Source: a virus
Length of the DNA: 24,454 nucleotides
Virus record (IMG/VR): IMGVR_UViG_3300043640_000327
Location: 1-24,454 of that record
Direction: 5' to 3' (one strand)
Shown: piece after piece, positions 1-8,765 of the stretch
How positions within the stretch are numbered: the first letter of the stretch is position 1
Layout of the letters: every line of letters begins with the position of its first letter
The notes under the pieces: generated by a model
The model's database searches: none
Seen by the model: the letters and a program-made list of their open reading frames with translations, nothing else
What the model was told of the DNA's origin: nothing
Program-made: the position numbers and the translations under genes

Positions 1-1
1 A

Positions 2-226
2 TTACTACCCTTCCCCGAAGAACTCCGGCGAATCGAACAGCACCTCCGAGGACTAGTCGACCACAGTGCGTCCCTGCCTATGGACGACCTGTTTTACACC
101 AGAATGATCGTGGAACACGGCCTGACACCGGAGCAGGTTGATAGTTTGCCGATCGGAGTGGTGAACCTGATCCCGATCGTCTCGGCGATCTTCAACCAGC
201 CGACGGAGGTGCCTCGTGCCCAGTGA
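2..226 (+). CDS. Probable tail assembly protein, C-terminal part (partial)
   Basis: An open frame enters from the left edge and ends at TGA 224-226, giving the last 74 residues of a protein whose start is outside the window. The visible part is a charged helix-like stretch (PFPEELRRIEQHLRGL), then a region with HGLTPEQVDSLPIG and a hydrophobic VNLIPIVSAIF, ending Gln-Pro-Thr-Glu-Val-Pro-Arg-Ala-Gln. Its position two genes upstream of the tape measure gene is where siphoviruses keep the tail assembly chaperones, one of which is often made by programmed frameshift; that role is inferred from position, not from a recognised domain. The next gene starts at GTG 216 inside this one, an 11-base overlap that suggests translational coupling. 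Any frameshift site would lie outside the window. Confidence 0.6.
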   Translation, partial: LLPFPEELRRIEQHLRGLVDHSASLPMDDLFYTRMIVEHGLTPEQVDSLPIGVVNLIPIVSAIFNQPTEVPRAQ

Positions 227-665
227 CATCGAGGCCGTCGCCGTCCGGCTGAGGGCCCTTTCGGATCGAGCCCGGGACGAGGGTGGCCCGAAAGCGGCCG
301 AGGCGATGGGCCGGGTGCTGCTGTACGGAATCCAGACGAACGAGCTGCGCAGGTTCAGCCACGCGGCTGGCACGCCGACCCCTTCGCCCAGGGGAGCCCC
401 CCCGGCCCGGATCAGCGGCGATCTGGCCAGGTCGATGCGGCAGGAACCCGCGTCGGGGGCTCGCAAGGTCGGCAAGTACGAGTTCCAGGTCATGGTGGGT
501 CCGACCATTGTGTACGGCCGGATCCAGGAACTCGGCGGAGAGACCGGCAAGAACCACGCCACCACCATTCCCGCGCGGCCGTATATCGCTCCGGCCACAC
601 TGCGCTTGCGTGGCCAGATCCATGACGCCGGAGTCCGGGCGTTCGTTAAGGCGATTGGAGCCTGA
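216..665 (+). CDS. HK97 gp10-like tail component
   Basis: 149 residues from a GTG start. The middle and C-terminal half carry the pattern of the HK97 gp10 family: ARISGDLARSM, then MVGPTIVYGRIQELGG, then IPARPYIAPA, followed by a short C-terminal helix. Proteins of this family work in the head-tail connection or tail completion and are structural virion components; the exact role here is inferred. The length is normal for the family. The gene overlaps the previous one by 11 bases and its TGA shares the A with the ATG of the tape measure gene (TGATG), so all three are probably translated together. The position is slightly odd, because gp10-like genes usually come before the major tail protein and not directly before the tape measure gene. 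Confidence 0.75.
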   Translation: MPSDIEAVAVRLRALSDRARDEGGPKAAEAMGRVLLYGIQTNELRRFSHAAGTPTPSPRGAPPARISGDLARSMRQEPASGARKVGKYEFQVMVGPTIVYGRIQELGGETGKNHATTIPARPYIAPATLRLRGQIHDAGVRAFVKAIGA

Positions 666-2962
666 TGGCCGACTTCCTGCCCCCGGCGGTACAGAAGTTC
701 ATCGCCGATACCAAAGAATACAACGACCCGGTAAACAGGTCGGCCGATACCACCAAAAAGTTTGGGCGTGCCGCTGAGGAAGCGGGCATCTCCGCCAAGC
801 GGGCGTTCGAAAACTCGGCCGAATCGGCGCGCAAGCTGGCCATCGCTGAGGAAGAGGTCGAGAAGGCGGCCAAAAAGCTAAAAAATGGCCTGATCGACGA
901 AGCCGAGGCCGCCAAAATCTCGGCCAAGGCGACCCAGCAGAAGGTCAAAGCGGACCTGGCCGTTCGGGAATCGGCACTGGCCGCCGCGAACGCTGCCGAC
1001 AAGGAAGCGGCCCAGTTCCGGCAGGTGGCCCGCGACGCCGCTTTGATGGAGGCCGCAACGACGCTTGCCAACGCTCGGTCGGCCGGATCGGTGAGGCAGA
1101 ACCGCGACGAGATCAAGGCCCTGTCCGCCGCGTTCCCGGAACTGCGCCGGGACGCTCAGGCCGCCCTGAAGGAAGCCGACAACGGCTTCAAGAACATGTT
1201 CAAGGGCGCCATGGACATCAAGATCATCGCCATTCCAGCGGTGATCGGCGCCATCACCCAGCTACCCGCCATCGCCAGCGCTGCTGGAGGGCTGGTCACC
1301 CTCGGACTGGGGGCAGCCGGTACCGCCATAGGTATGAAATTCGCGGCCGGTAGCCAGATCGCAAAGACTGCGATAACCGACCTGAAGAAGCACAGCGCCG
1401 CTGCTATGAAGGATCTGTCGAAACCGTTCCAGCAGACCTGGGTGGCTTTGGACAACGCGGCCCACGATGCGTTTAACAGCATCGAGCCGAGCGCGCGTAG
1501 CATGTTCAACAATATGGCCGAGGGGTCCAGCCTGTTCCTGCGCCGGACCGGCCAGGCTTTCTACAAACTCGGCCCCATGTTCGATTCACTGGGTGTTGCT
1601 TACAAAAAGGTCATGGATGCGCTGGGTGGCCGGATGCCCTCGATCCTGGCCAACATCGGAGCCGGGTTCACCGCCATGTTCGACGCCGTGGCCAACCACC
1701 CCGAGACCATTTCGAACCTGGTGGAGGACGTCGCCCTGCTGGTTCATGGGCTGGGCGACCTCATCGCGTTCCTGACCAATGCACAGGCCAAATTCGGGAC
1801 CGTGTTCAGCGCCCTCAGTGGATACACCGGGGTGTTCCTCAACCTGGCCAAGGCAGCGGGTTGGACCGAGCAGGCCAACAAATCGTTCACCCAGAGCCAG
1901 GTGAACGTCGTGTACGCGATCAAGGACACCTCGTGGAACAGTGACCACCTGGTCGACTCGCTGGAGGCCCAGCGGACCACGGTCGACAACCTCAAGGCCG
2001 CATTCGACCGGTACACCGGGGCGAACCAGAGCGCCGCCACCGCCGAGATCAACATGCAGCAGGCGATCGACGACACGACCGCCGCCATCAAGGCCAACGG
2101 GCACACCCTGGACACCAACACGCAGAAGGGCCGAGACAACTACAAGCAGCTTGTCGCTACGGCCAAGGCGTTCCAGGACAAAATCGTGGCGATGAAGAAC
2201 GACGGGGCAACGGGCGACCAACTGAACAACCAGATGTCGACCCTGCGCAACACGTTCTACCGGCTGGCACTGCAGATGACCGGCAACAAGAATGAGGCCA
2301 AGAAGCTCACCGATCAGCTGCTCGGCGTGGCCAAGGCGTCAAAGTCCATCCCCAAGACGATCAACCAGACCATCCACGTCCACACCGTATACACTTCCAG
2401 CGGCTCGACCACGTTCGGCGCCGGGAACAAGAAACTGGGTAACGCACGGGGTGGCCCGCCAAAGCGCCTGGCGGATGGTGGCCCGAGTGGCTGGGTGATC
2501 GGCCCTGGTTCCGAGACATCCGATTCGGTTCCGGCCCTGCTGTCCAAGAACGAGTTCGTGATCAACGCCAAGGACGCTCGGAAGCACGCCCAGCTGCTCC
2601 AGCAGATCAACGCTGGCGCGTACACGCACAGGCTGCCCCCGCCGACGGTCTCGCACCCGAGCAAAAATGCCAAGCACGCCAACTTTACCGCCGACAAATC
2701 CGCCCAGTACTCCGCGTCGCACGCGGCGGCCAGCATGATGGGGGCGTACCGGCGCTCGACCGAATCGGCCTGGATGACCCAGGGCGGCATCGGTTCAGGT
2801 CGTGGTGTGGTCGTGCAACACGTCACGAACGTAACGGTGATGGGCTCGATCATGACCGAACGCGAATTCAACGACCGCATCCAGGAGAACACCCTGCAGC
2901 GGAATCTGCGTAACCCGACCAGTGGCGTGAATCTCCAAGGTGGACGGATCGGGGTCTCCTGA
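665..2962 (+). CDS. Tail tape measure protein
   Basis: 765 residues; ATG at 665 overlaps the preceding stop. This protein sets tail length and sits in the tail lumen until DNA ejection. Residues 1-160 are Ala/Lys/Glu-rich and look like a long coiled coil (FENSAESARKLAIAEEEVEK). A hydrophobic stretch at about 186-227 (IIAIPAVIGAITQLPAIASA) is typical of the membrane-active part. A second charged helical region lies at about 430-550. The region around 595-655 has the hallmark found near the end of many actinophage tape measures: GWVIGPGSETSDSVPALLS followed by NEFVINAKDARKH. I see no embedded peptidase or lysozyme domain. At 765 residues it is short for this class, implying a tail of roughly 110-120 nm if the usual 0.15 nm per residue applies. 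It ends in a TGATG overlap with the next gene. Confidence 0.93.
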   Translation: MADFLPPAVQKFIADTKEYNDPVNRSADTTKKFGRAAEEAGISAKRAFENSAESARKLAIAEEEVEKAAKKLKNGLIDEAEAAKISAKATQQKVKADLAVRESALAAANAADKEAAQFRQVARDAALMEAATTLANARSAGSVRQNRDEIKALSAAFPELRRDAQAALKEADNGFKNMFKGAMDIKIIAIPAVIGAITQLPAIASAAGGLVTLGLGAAGTAIGMKFAAGSQIAKTAITDLKKHSAAAMKDLSKPFQQTWVALDNAAHDAFNSIEPSARSMFNNMAEGSSLFLRRTGQAFYKLGPMFDSLGVAYKKVMDALGGRMPSILANIGAGFTAMFDAVANHPETISNLVEDVALLVHGLGDLIAFLTNAQAKFGTVFSALSGYTGVFLNLAKAAGWTEQANKSFTQSQVNVVYAIKDTSWNSDHLVDSLEAQRTTVDNLKAAFDRYTGANQSAATAEINMQQAIDDTTAAIKANGHTLDTNTQKGRDNYKQLVATAKAFQDKIVAMKNDGATGDQLNNQMSTLRNTFYRLALQMTGNKNEAKKLTDQLLGVAKASKSIPKTINQTIHVHTVYTSSGSTTFGAGNKKLGNARGGPPKRLADGGPSGWVIGPGSETSDSVPALLSKNEFVINAKDARKHAQLLQQINAGAYTHRLPPPTVSHPSKNAKHANFTADKSAQYSASHAAASMMGAYRRSTESAWMTQGGIGSGRGVVVQHVTNVTVMGSIMTEREFNDRIQENTLQRNLRNPTSGVNLQGGRIGVS

Positions 2963-5900
2963 TGGCCATCTCGATCGTCAACCAGACCCAGAATTCGGAC
3001 CATTGGTCCGACTTGACGTCCGAGGTGACGCCCACTCCGGGAAACTGGCTGGTCGCGGTCGTCGGCTGGCGGTACAACATTCCGAACCAGCCGCCCAGCA
3101 TGGCCGTCACCGACGCTCCGCGAAACGTGTGGTATCTGGCCGCTACCCGGAACCTGCAGGCCGACACCACGACCTCGTTCAGCGGGTACGACATGAGTGT
3201 CCAGGTCTGGATCTGCCCGGCGGTGTACTACGAGGGCTGGACCTACGACCTGATCTCGGTGTCATTGCAGAACAGTCTGGGCAGCGACCAGAGCACGTAC
3301 GGCGTCAACATCGTCGAGGTCGGCGGGATGGGCAACGGGTTCCTTACCGTCGACTCCATCTCGCCCTATTCGGCGTACGGCACGGGCAGCATAACGATGG
3401 CGGCTCCGGCGGCGGCGGCCAACTGCCTGATGGTCGGAGCCGCGTCGGTATCGACCAACTACGGTTCGTTCAGCACCACGGGCACCGGCTGGTCCTCGTT
3501 CGCCAACCTGGTCAGTACCGCGCCGAACTGGGGGCTGGCCTCGGCTTGGCGCGAAGGCAGCACGACGTCCTCGGTGACCCTGACACTGGGTGCGGGGACC
3601 GCTGACTGGACCGGGGTGCTGGTGGCGTTCAGGACGACCGGCATCGTCCCCACCGGACCCCCCGGACAGAACTCCGACATGCCCGTGGTGGAGCAGAGCA
3701 TCGGATTCGGGTACGACCTGGAAACCCCGTTGGCCCGGGTCTGGTTCACCGATCAGGGCTGGCGGTACTGGGGGCTGAACCACAAACGGGGTGTCCAGTA
3801 CGAGCTGGGCCAGCCCCAATCCGAGCCGACCACGCTTACCCTGCGCAACAACGACGGGACGTACAGCCCCCGCAATGTGGACAGCCCGCCGGTCATCACG
3901 GCCACCGGGAATGGATCCACCACCACATTCCTGTGCGCCACCGTCGATACCACCAGGCTGAACATCAGTGACGCGTTCCGGCTGAGCTACTCGGCGCTGA
4001 ACCCAAATACCGGGTTTGAGAGCGGCGCGACGGGGTGGACCGCTGCGGGTGGCACGTTCACCCAGCCAGCAGTTGGGACGGGCCACGTCGGTCAGATCGT
4101 GCCGACCGGAGCGGCAACGGTCACGGTAGAGTCTTCCCACGTCGCCGTTACTCCCGGGCTGTACTACAGCGTCCGTGCTCTTCTGCAGAACAACGTGACC
4201 AGGTCCTGCATCCTGCGCGTGAACTGGTACAACAGCGGCGGTACGCTGATCTCATCGAACGACATCACTCGGATCATCACGGCCGGGACCCTGATCACTT
4301 ACAGCGGGACATTCTTCGCCCCGGCCGGGGCCGCCACCGGAGCGGTCGCCCCGACCATGACAGGAACGCCCGCCGGATCCAACATCATGTTTATGGACGA
4401 GGTCTCGATTTCGCCTCGTAACGAGTTCACCGCATTCCAGATAACGAATATCCTGGTCAGCGGCGGGACGTCCGTCATAAGCTTCGTTGAGGCCAGCGGC
4501 ACTGGAACAGCGCAGGTTGCCACGAGGGCCGGGGACGTGTTCACCGCCACCCCGATCGATATGTACGTGCCTCATCGGAACCTGGCCAGCTGGGGCGGCA
4601 AGCGTCACTACGCGGCGGCGGGGTGGATCGAGCGCTGGCCACAAACCTGGGTGAACCCCGCGTGGGGCACGGTCGGCGCGCTCACGGTGGGAGCGCTGTC
4701 GACCATCACCGGCAGCCAGCAATCGGCGCTGGCTGGCGAGATCTCGCGTCGCAAGCCCTCGGCGTGGTGGCCGCTAAACGACGCGGCCGGATCCCCCAAC
4801 GCCACGAACGTGTCGGGCGTGACCGTGGGGCCCTTGGTGGTCACCGCCACCAAAGCCGGGGGCGCTACCGGCCAGTCCGCCGATTTCGGCTCTTCCACCA
4901 CCGAGGTCGACACCGACCCCCAGAACTTCGCCCAGGACACCGGGGTTCCCGGCCAGCGGACCACGCTGTTCGGTAGTCCCGGGACGGGCTGGGCGCAGCA
5001 TTTCGACGACACCCAGCCCACCCCGGAAAATGGCTTCATCATTCCGCCGGGATCGACCGACCTGAACAACAAGAAGGGTTACGCGCTGGTCGCCCAGGAC
5101 AGCGGGTATCCTTCGATCACGGGTGGCATCACCGTCTGGATGAGCATGGTGACGACGCTCGCGGACCAGGACGTCATGGGCAACAGCAATCCGACGCCCA
5201 CCTTGTGGATCCTGCGCGACACCGACCCGGCGGATGGGGTCGGCCAGGGCTCGGTGATCAAGCTGAGCATGGGTCCGCTGAACACCTATCCGATCGTTAC
5301 CCGCTGGGACAAGTCCACTCACGCCAGCACCCAGACCATCTGTACCAGCATGGGCCAGATTTTTTTCAGCTGGGTGGACATCGTGGTGACGTTTACCCAG
5401 ACCAGCTGGGTCTGTTACATGAGCGGCGATGTGGCCGGGTCCGGCTCGTGCAACCTGGTGGATTCCTTCTCCATCATCGACGCGTTCGGCGAGTCGGATC
5501 AGTTCTTCAGTGGCAACGTCTGCCCCGGGGAGTTCTCGAATCTGGTCATTTTCAACCGGGTGCTGTCCGCCGGGGAGATTCGGCGGATGAGCTACGCGGC
5601 CAGATACGGCCTGGGGAACTCTGCCGAATTCACCTCGAACCGTACTCAGAGGTTCCTGGACACAGTGAATTTCAAGACCGGGCGGCTGACCTCGGATGCT
5701 ACCGGCCAGTTCATCGTGGATGGTCAGGGCACTGACGCCACCACAGTGGCCGACGCCATCGACCAGGTGGTCAATTACGAAGACGGCTTGTGGTTCGAGG
5801 ACGCGGGCGGGAATATCCAGATCCGGCCGTCGGGACGGTACGCCGAGCAGCATGTCCGGGCCACCCTGGGTGGCGACGTGGCGAACGGGGAAATCCCCTA

Positions 5901-6426
5901 TCTGGGCGATGTGGCGGCCGATTTCGACCCCACGTTCCTGTACGACATGATCAGCATCGTCAACACGACTCAAAACATATTCTCGTTTATCCAGAATACC
6001 TCGACCAGCCAGTTCTCGGCGGTAAACGACCGATCCATCGAGAAGTACAACTACAGGACTTACAGCCGAAACACCCGGGTCTACCCGACCAGCGAACATT
6101 TCGTGTTCTATCTGGCTTACTGGCTGCTGTCCCAGTACGCGACCAGCAAACAGCGGTTCCGGACCCTGACAATCGATCCGGCCAGCAACCCGGACTTGTG
6201 GTGGTTCGCCCTGACGGTGGAGGTCGGCGACTTGCTGCTCGTTCGGCGGGACCAGCTCGGCGCTCCGCCCATCGACGCTGTCTGTGTGGTCCTGCAGGTT
6301 GCGGTGAACAGTGGCCCCGGGTCCTACCGGGTCACTTTGACGATGGCTCCGCAAAAACCACCCGCGTTGCTGCTGGACGACGATCCCCGAGGCATCGCCG
6401 GGTTCAACTACTTTACGATGGAGTGA
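2962..6426 (+). CDS. Minor tail protein with CBM-like and LamG-like domains (probable receptor-binding/hub protein)
   Basis: 1154 residues, ATG overlapping the tape measure stop. Residues 1-225 are a Ser/Thr/Gly-rich beta domain. Residues about 277-306 hold the actinophage minor-tail signature GVQYELGQPQSEPTTLTLRN followed by NDGTYSPRN. Residues about 348-488 resemble a family 4/9 carbohydrate-binding module: NPNTGFESGATGWTA at the start and FMDEVSISPRN at the end. Residues about 593-882 resemble a concanavalin/LamG domain, opening with PSAWWPLNDAAGSPN and closing with FSNLVIFNRVLSAGEIRRM. The last 270 residues return to a tail-hub-like beta structure. No separate distal tail gene sits between this and the tape measure, so this protein may combine hub and host-recognition roles at the tail tip; that is inference. 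Domain names come from motif reading only. Confidence 0.85.
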   Translation: MAISIVNQTQNSDHWSDLTSEVTPTPGNWLVAVVGWRYNIPNQPPSMAVTDAPRNVWYLAATRNLQADTTTSFSGYDMSVQVWICPAVYYEGWTYDLISVSLQNSLGSDQSTYGVNIVEVGGMGNGFLTVDSISPYSAYGTGSITMAAPAAAANCLMVGAASVSTNYGSFSTTGTGWSSFANLVSTAPNWGLASAWREGSTTSSVTLTLGAGTADWTGVLVAFRTTGIVPTGPPGQNSDMPVVEQSIGFGYDLETPLARVWFTDQGWRYWGLNHKRGVQYELGQPQSEPTTLTLRNNDGTYSPRNVDSPPVITATGNGSTTTFLCATVDTTRLNISDAFRLSYSALNPNTGFESGATGWTAAGGTFTQPAVGTGHVGQIVPTGAATVTVESSHVAVTPGLYYSVRALLQNNVTRSCILRVNWYNSGGTLISSNDITRIITAGTLITYSGTFFAPAGAATGAVAPTMTGTPAGSNIMFMDEVSISPRNEFTAFQITNILVSGGTSVISFVEASGTGTAQVATRAGDVFTATPIDMYVPHRNLASWGGKRHYAAAGWIERWPQTWVNPAWGTVGALTVGALSTITGSQQSALAGEISRRKPSAWWPLNDAAGSPNATNVSGVTVGPLVVTATKAGGATGQSADFGSSTTEVDTDPQNFAQDTGVPGQRTTLFGSPGTGWAQHFDDTQPTPENGFIIPPGSTDLNNKKGYALVAQDSGYPSITGGITVWMSMVTTLADQDVMGNSNPTPTLWILRDTDPADGVGQGSVIKLSMGPLNTYPIVTRWDKSTHASTQTICTSMGQIFFSWVDIVVTFTQTSWVCYMSGDVAGSGSCNLVDSFSIIDAFGESDQFFSGNVCPGEFSNLVIFNRVLSAGEIRRMSYAARYGLGNSAEFTSNRTQRFLDTVNFKTGRLTSDATGQFIVDGQGTDATTVADAIDQVVNYEDGLWFEDAGGNIQIRPSGRYAEQHVRATLGGDVANGEIPYLGDVAADFDPTFLYDMISIVNTTQNIFSFIQNTSTSQFSAVNDRSIEKYNYRTYSRNTRVYPTSEHFVFYLAYWLLSQYATSKQRFRTLTIDPASNPDLWWFALTVEVGDLLLVRRDQLGAPPIDAVCVVLQVAVNSGPGSYRVTLTMAPQKPPALLLDDDPRGIAGFNYFTME

Positions 6427-6430
6427 TCTT

Positions 6431-7666
6431 GTGGCCGGTACCACGTTGTCCTATCTCCCGGACGGCCAGCAGATCCTGTATCCGAGCGATGCGGGGTTTT
6501 ACGGGCCGGAGAACCGGGTCGCGGCCTGGAGGATGACGCACGACTTCGGGCAGGTCGGTGCCTGGCTGGCCCAGCGACCCCTGTTCCAGGGTCTGCAGAC
6601 CAGCTCGGCGACGGTGGGCACGGGCACCACCGGAACGTTCCTGGACCTGCAGGTCGAGATGATCGACAACTACGACATGCACGCCGTTGTGATCGCGACC
6701 AACCACCTGGTCATTCCGCCGGAGACCGGGAACACCAACGTTTATGGCGTGGACGACCTGTATCTGGTCATCGGATACGTGCCGATGTCGTCCGCCTCCA
6801 CTGCCGCTGCGTTCGCCGCCGCCATCTTCAACGTCCAGACCGGCGTGACCCGCCAGGGCATGAAGGTCCCGTCGGCAACAGGCCACGCCATCGACTGCCT
6901 GGTCGTCGACATCTGCTCGATCACGGCCAACCCGTTCGACCCGTCACCGAACGCAGTGGGACTGGTCGCGTTGCAGAATACCGGCGCAAACGTGTCGACC
7001 ACGGTCTCCAGCAAATGCCCGTCACTGACGGTGGGCTGGATCGGCGGAGTCCGGGCGTTTGTCGACGACAATACCGGGATACCGGATCCCTGGCCGACAC
7101 TGGAGGACGACGACCAGCTCACGGCCAACGCTACCGGCGCAAGTCCCGCCGGAGGGGTCAAAGTCCCGATGAATGCGCACGATTTCTGGCCGATCTCGTG
7201 GATGCAGAGTCCGCCGATGGTCCGGCTGACCTCCCAACCGTCCACCCAGAGCTTTACCAACCTCACCGGAGTGTTCACTCCGGTTCAACTGCCCACCGCT
7301 TCGCTTCAGTTGTGGGACATGTGGACCAGCGGCGCCAACACCCTGATCACGGCGGTGGCGGACGGTCTTCACTACGTGTACGGGCTGGCAGCGGTGAATG
7401 AGACCACGGCCAAGGTCGGCTACCGTGCCGTTCAGATCGTGCAGACGTTCGCTGCTGGCGGCACGGCAATTTTCGGCGGGTGCTCCTCGGCAGCCGGTAC
7501 CGGCACCACCACGGAGGGCACGGCATTGCCGGTTACCGACCTGATCCAGATGTCGGTAGGCGACACCCTGGAGCTGCAGTTCGCCCATACGAATGGGTCG
7601 ACTCTGACAGTCCGCAACGGCGCAGGTACCAGCTGCCTGTTCATCGCGATTTGGATGTGCCTGTGA
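6431..7666 (+). CDS. Minor tail protein with C-terminal jelly-roll (C1q-like) domain
   Basis: 411 residues from GTG 6431, chosen because GGAG at 6420-6423 sits seven bases upstream. The N-terminal part opens LSYLPDGQQILYPSDAGFYG. The centre is a globular domain of unknown fold, and the last 125 residues (from about FTNLTGVFTPVQLPTASLQL to the end) alternate hydrophobic strands with glycine turns in the way of C1q/TNF-type jelly rolls, ending SCLFIAIWMCL. The same kind of ending occurs in the next gene. A tail-tip or fibre role is inferred from position directly after the large minor tail gene. The stop overlaps the next start as GTGA. No enzymatic motif was seen. Confidence 0.72.
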   Translation: MAGTTLSYLPDGQQILYPSDAGFYGPENRVAAWRMTHDFGQVGAWLAQRPLFQGLQTSSATVGTGTTGTFLDLQVEMIDNYDMHAVVIATNHLVIPPETGNTNVYGVDDLYLVIGYVPMSSASTAAAFAAAIFNVQTGVTRQGMKVPSATGHAIDCLVVDICSITANPFDPSPNAVGLVALQNTGANVSTTVSSKCPSLTVGWIGGVRAFVDDNTGIPDPWPTLEDDDQLTANATGASPAGGVKVPMNAHDFWPISWMQSPPMVRLTSQPSTQSFTNLTGVFTPVQLPTASLQLWDMWTSGANTLITAVADGLHYVYGLAAVNETTAKVGYRAVQIVQTFAAGGTAIFGGCSSAAGTGTTTEGTALPVTDLIQMSVGDTLELQFAHTNGSTLTVRNGAGTSCLFIAIWMCL

Positions 7667-8262
7667 GCGGCCTGCAGCCCCCCGGCGTCCCGGTGTTTTA
7701 TCCGGGACCGATCGCCAGCGTGCCCGATCAATGGAACTCCGGCGTGGGAACCCTGCCGGGGGTGGCCGGGGGCGTGGCCGGAACCATGAACTTTATGGCG
7801 AACCGGCCCAAGTTCCGGGCTCGCCGCGTTGCATCGCAGACGGTGGCCGAGAACACGCACCAGTTCATGTCCTGGGACACGATCGACGCCGACACCGAGA
7901 GCGGTTGGAATGCGGGCGACCCCACGGTGTACACGGCCAAAGTGGCGGGTTGGTACCTGGCCACCGGCCGCGTCAGTCTGAGCGGCACAGGTGCTGCCCA
8001 ACTGGTGCTGATCCCGGCTTTGGCGGTAAACGGGACCAGCCCCACCTCGATCGGATCGAACGGCTGGGAGGGTCCAGAATTGCCCGTCCCCGTGGGTGCC
8101 TCGACCCAGCCCAAGATCTCCAACGGCGCCTGGAAGTTTTATGTCAGGATCGGCGATCAGGTCCAGTTGGATTGCTGGTATTCCACCGAGTCGGCGATGA
8201 CAGCGACGGACACCACGGCCGGGAGGTGGCCCGCTCTTTCGTTGGTGTGGTGGGGTAAGTAA
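7663..8262 (+). CDS. Small tail protein with C1q-like jelly-roll fold
   Basis: 199 residues. The open frame extends further upstream, but GTG 7663 overlaps the previous stop (GTGA) and avoids a long overlap, so I take it as the start. The first 50 residues are Pro/Gly-rich (VPVFYPGPIASVPDQWNSG). Residues 50-199 match a compact jelly roll: NTHQFMSWDTIDADTESGW, then YTAKVAGWYLATGRVSL, ending in RWPALSLVWWGK. This pattern is common in actinophage minor tail proteins, where such domains trimerise at fibre tips. The host-binding role is inferred. It is the last gene of the tail block; a fresh strong ribosome site follows for the lysis region. Confidence 0.72.
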   Translation: MSGLQPPGVPVFYPGPIASVPDQWNSGVGTLPGVAGGVAGTMNFMANRPKFRARRVASQTVAENTHQFMSWDTIDADTESGWNAGDPTVYTAKVAGWYLATGRVSLSGTGAAQLVLIPALAVNGTSPTSIGSNGWEGPELPVPVGASTQPKISNGAWKFYVRIGDQVQLDCWYSTESAMTATDTTAGRWPALSLVWWGK

Positions 8263-8280
8263 AAAAGGAGGGGAAACCAG

Positions 8281-8571
8281 ATGGGAGCCATACCGTGGGG
8301 ACAAGTCGGCGCTGGCACCTTGGTGGCATTCTTTGTAGTCTTGGTGTTTACCGGCCGGTTGGTCCCCAGGTCATATTTGAAGGACTCGGAGCGCAGGGAA
8401 CAGGAGTGGCGCAGCATCGCCCTGGAGAGTCAGAAACAATCAGGGGAACTCATCCAGGTAAACCGAGACCTGACCGTCACGGGGGAGACCGGTACCGCCA
8501 TGATAAAGGCGATCACCGAGCTGGCAAACGAACGTCACAGCGCAGTCGAACCCAAGGATCTTACGAAATGA
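8281..8571 (+). CDS. Small membrane protein, holin-like
   Basis: 96 residues. ATG 8281 is preceded by a strong AAGGAGGGG ribosome site. One membrane helix at about residues 8-25 (VGAGTLVAFFVVLVFTG) is followed by RLVPRSYLKDSERREQEWRS and a long charged, probably coiled-coil tail. Short one-helix proteins of this design lie beside the endolysin in many actinophages and are usually listed as putative holins or as membrane proteins of unknown role. A holin or lysis-accessory function is inferred from topology and position. The stop overlaps the next gene's start as ATGA. Confidence 0.72.
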   Translation: MGAIPWGQVGAGTLVAFFVVLVFTGRLVPRSYLKDSERREQEWRSIALESQKQSGELIQVNRDLTVTGETGTAMIKAITELANERHSAVEPKDLTK

Positions 8572-8765
8572 GAATCCGCTGGTGGAGGAGCCCGAAGAAA
8601 GATCCTGAAATTGAAGCGGTAAAAAAGCAGGTGGCCCGCACAGGGGAAATGATCGCTGAGCAACGGGAGCGGGTGGACAAAGTGGTCCAGGAACAACGAA
8701 ACAATTTGATGGCGAACCACTTGGCTGAACGTGTCCGGGCGGCATTCCGGGAATACCCGAGATGA
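8568..8765 (+). CDS. Small basic/charged protein of unknown function in the lysis region
   Basis: 65 residues. The frame is open further upstream, but ATG 8568 overlaps the previous stop (ATGA), which fixes the likely start. It begins MRIRWWRSPKKDPEIEAVK and continues as a charged helix (TGEMIAEQRERVDKVVQEQ) with a basic end. There is no membrane helix or signal peptide. It looks like a peripheral or coiled-coil partner of the small membrane proteins on either side; this is inferred only from composition and neighbours. The stop overlaps the next ATG by four bases. Confidence 0.68.
   Translation: MRIRWWRSPKKDPEIEAVKKQVARTGEMIAEQRERVDKVVQEQRNNLMANHLAERVRAAFREYPR

Noticed and set aside
4774-6444. 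556-codon open frame on the minus strand opposite the minor tail gene
   Set aside because: It is antisense to a protein with clear tail motifs, is rich in His/Arg/Gly/Pro as GC-rich shadow frames are, and has no ribosome site or neighbours on its strand.
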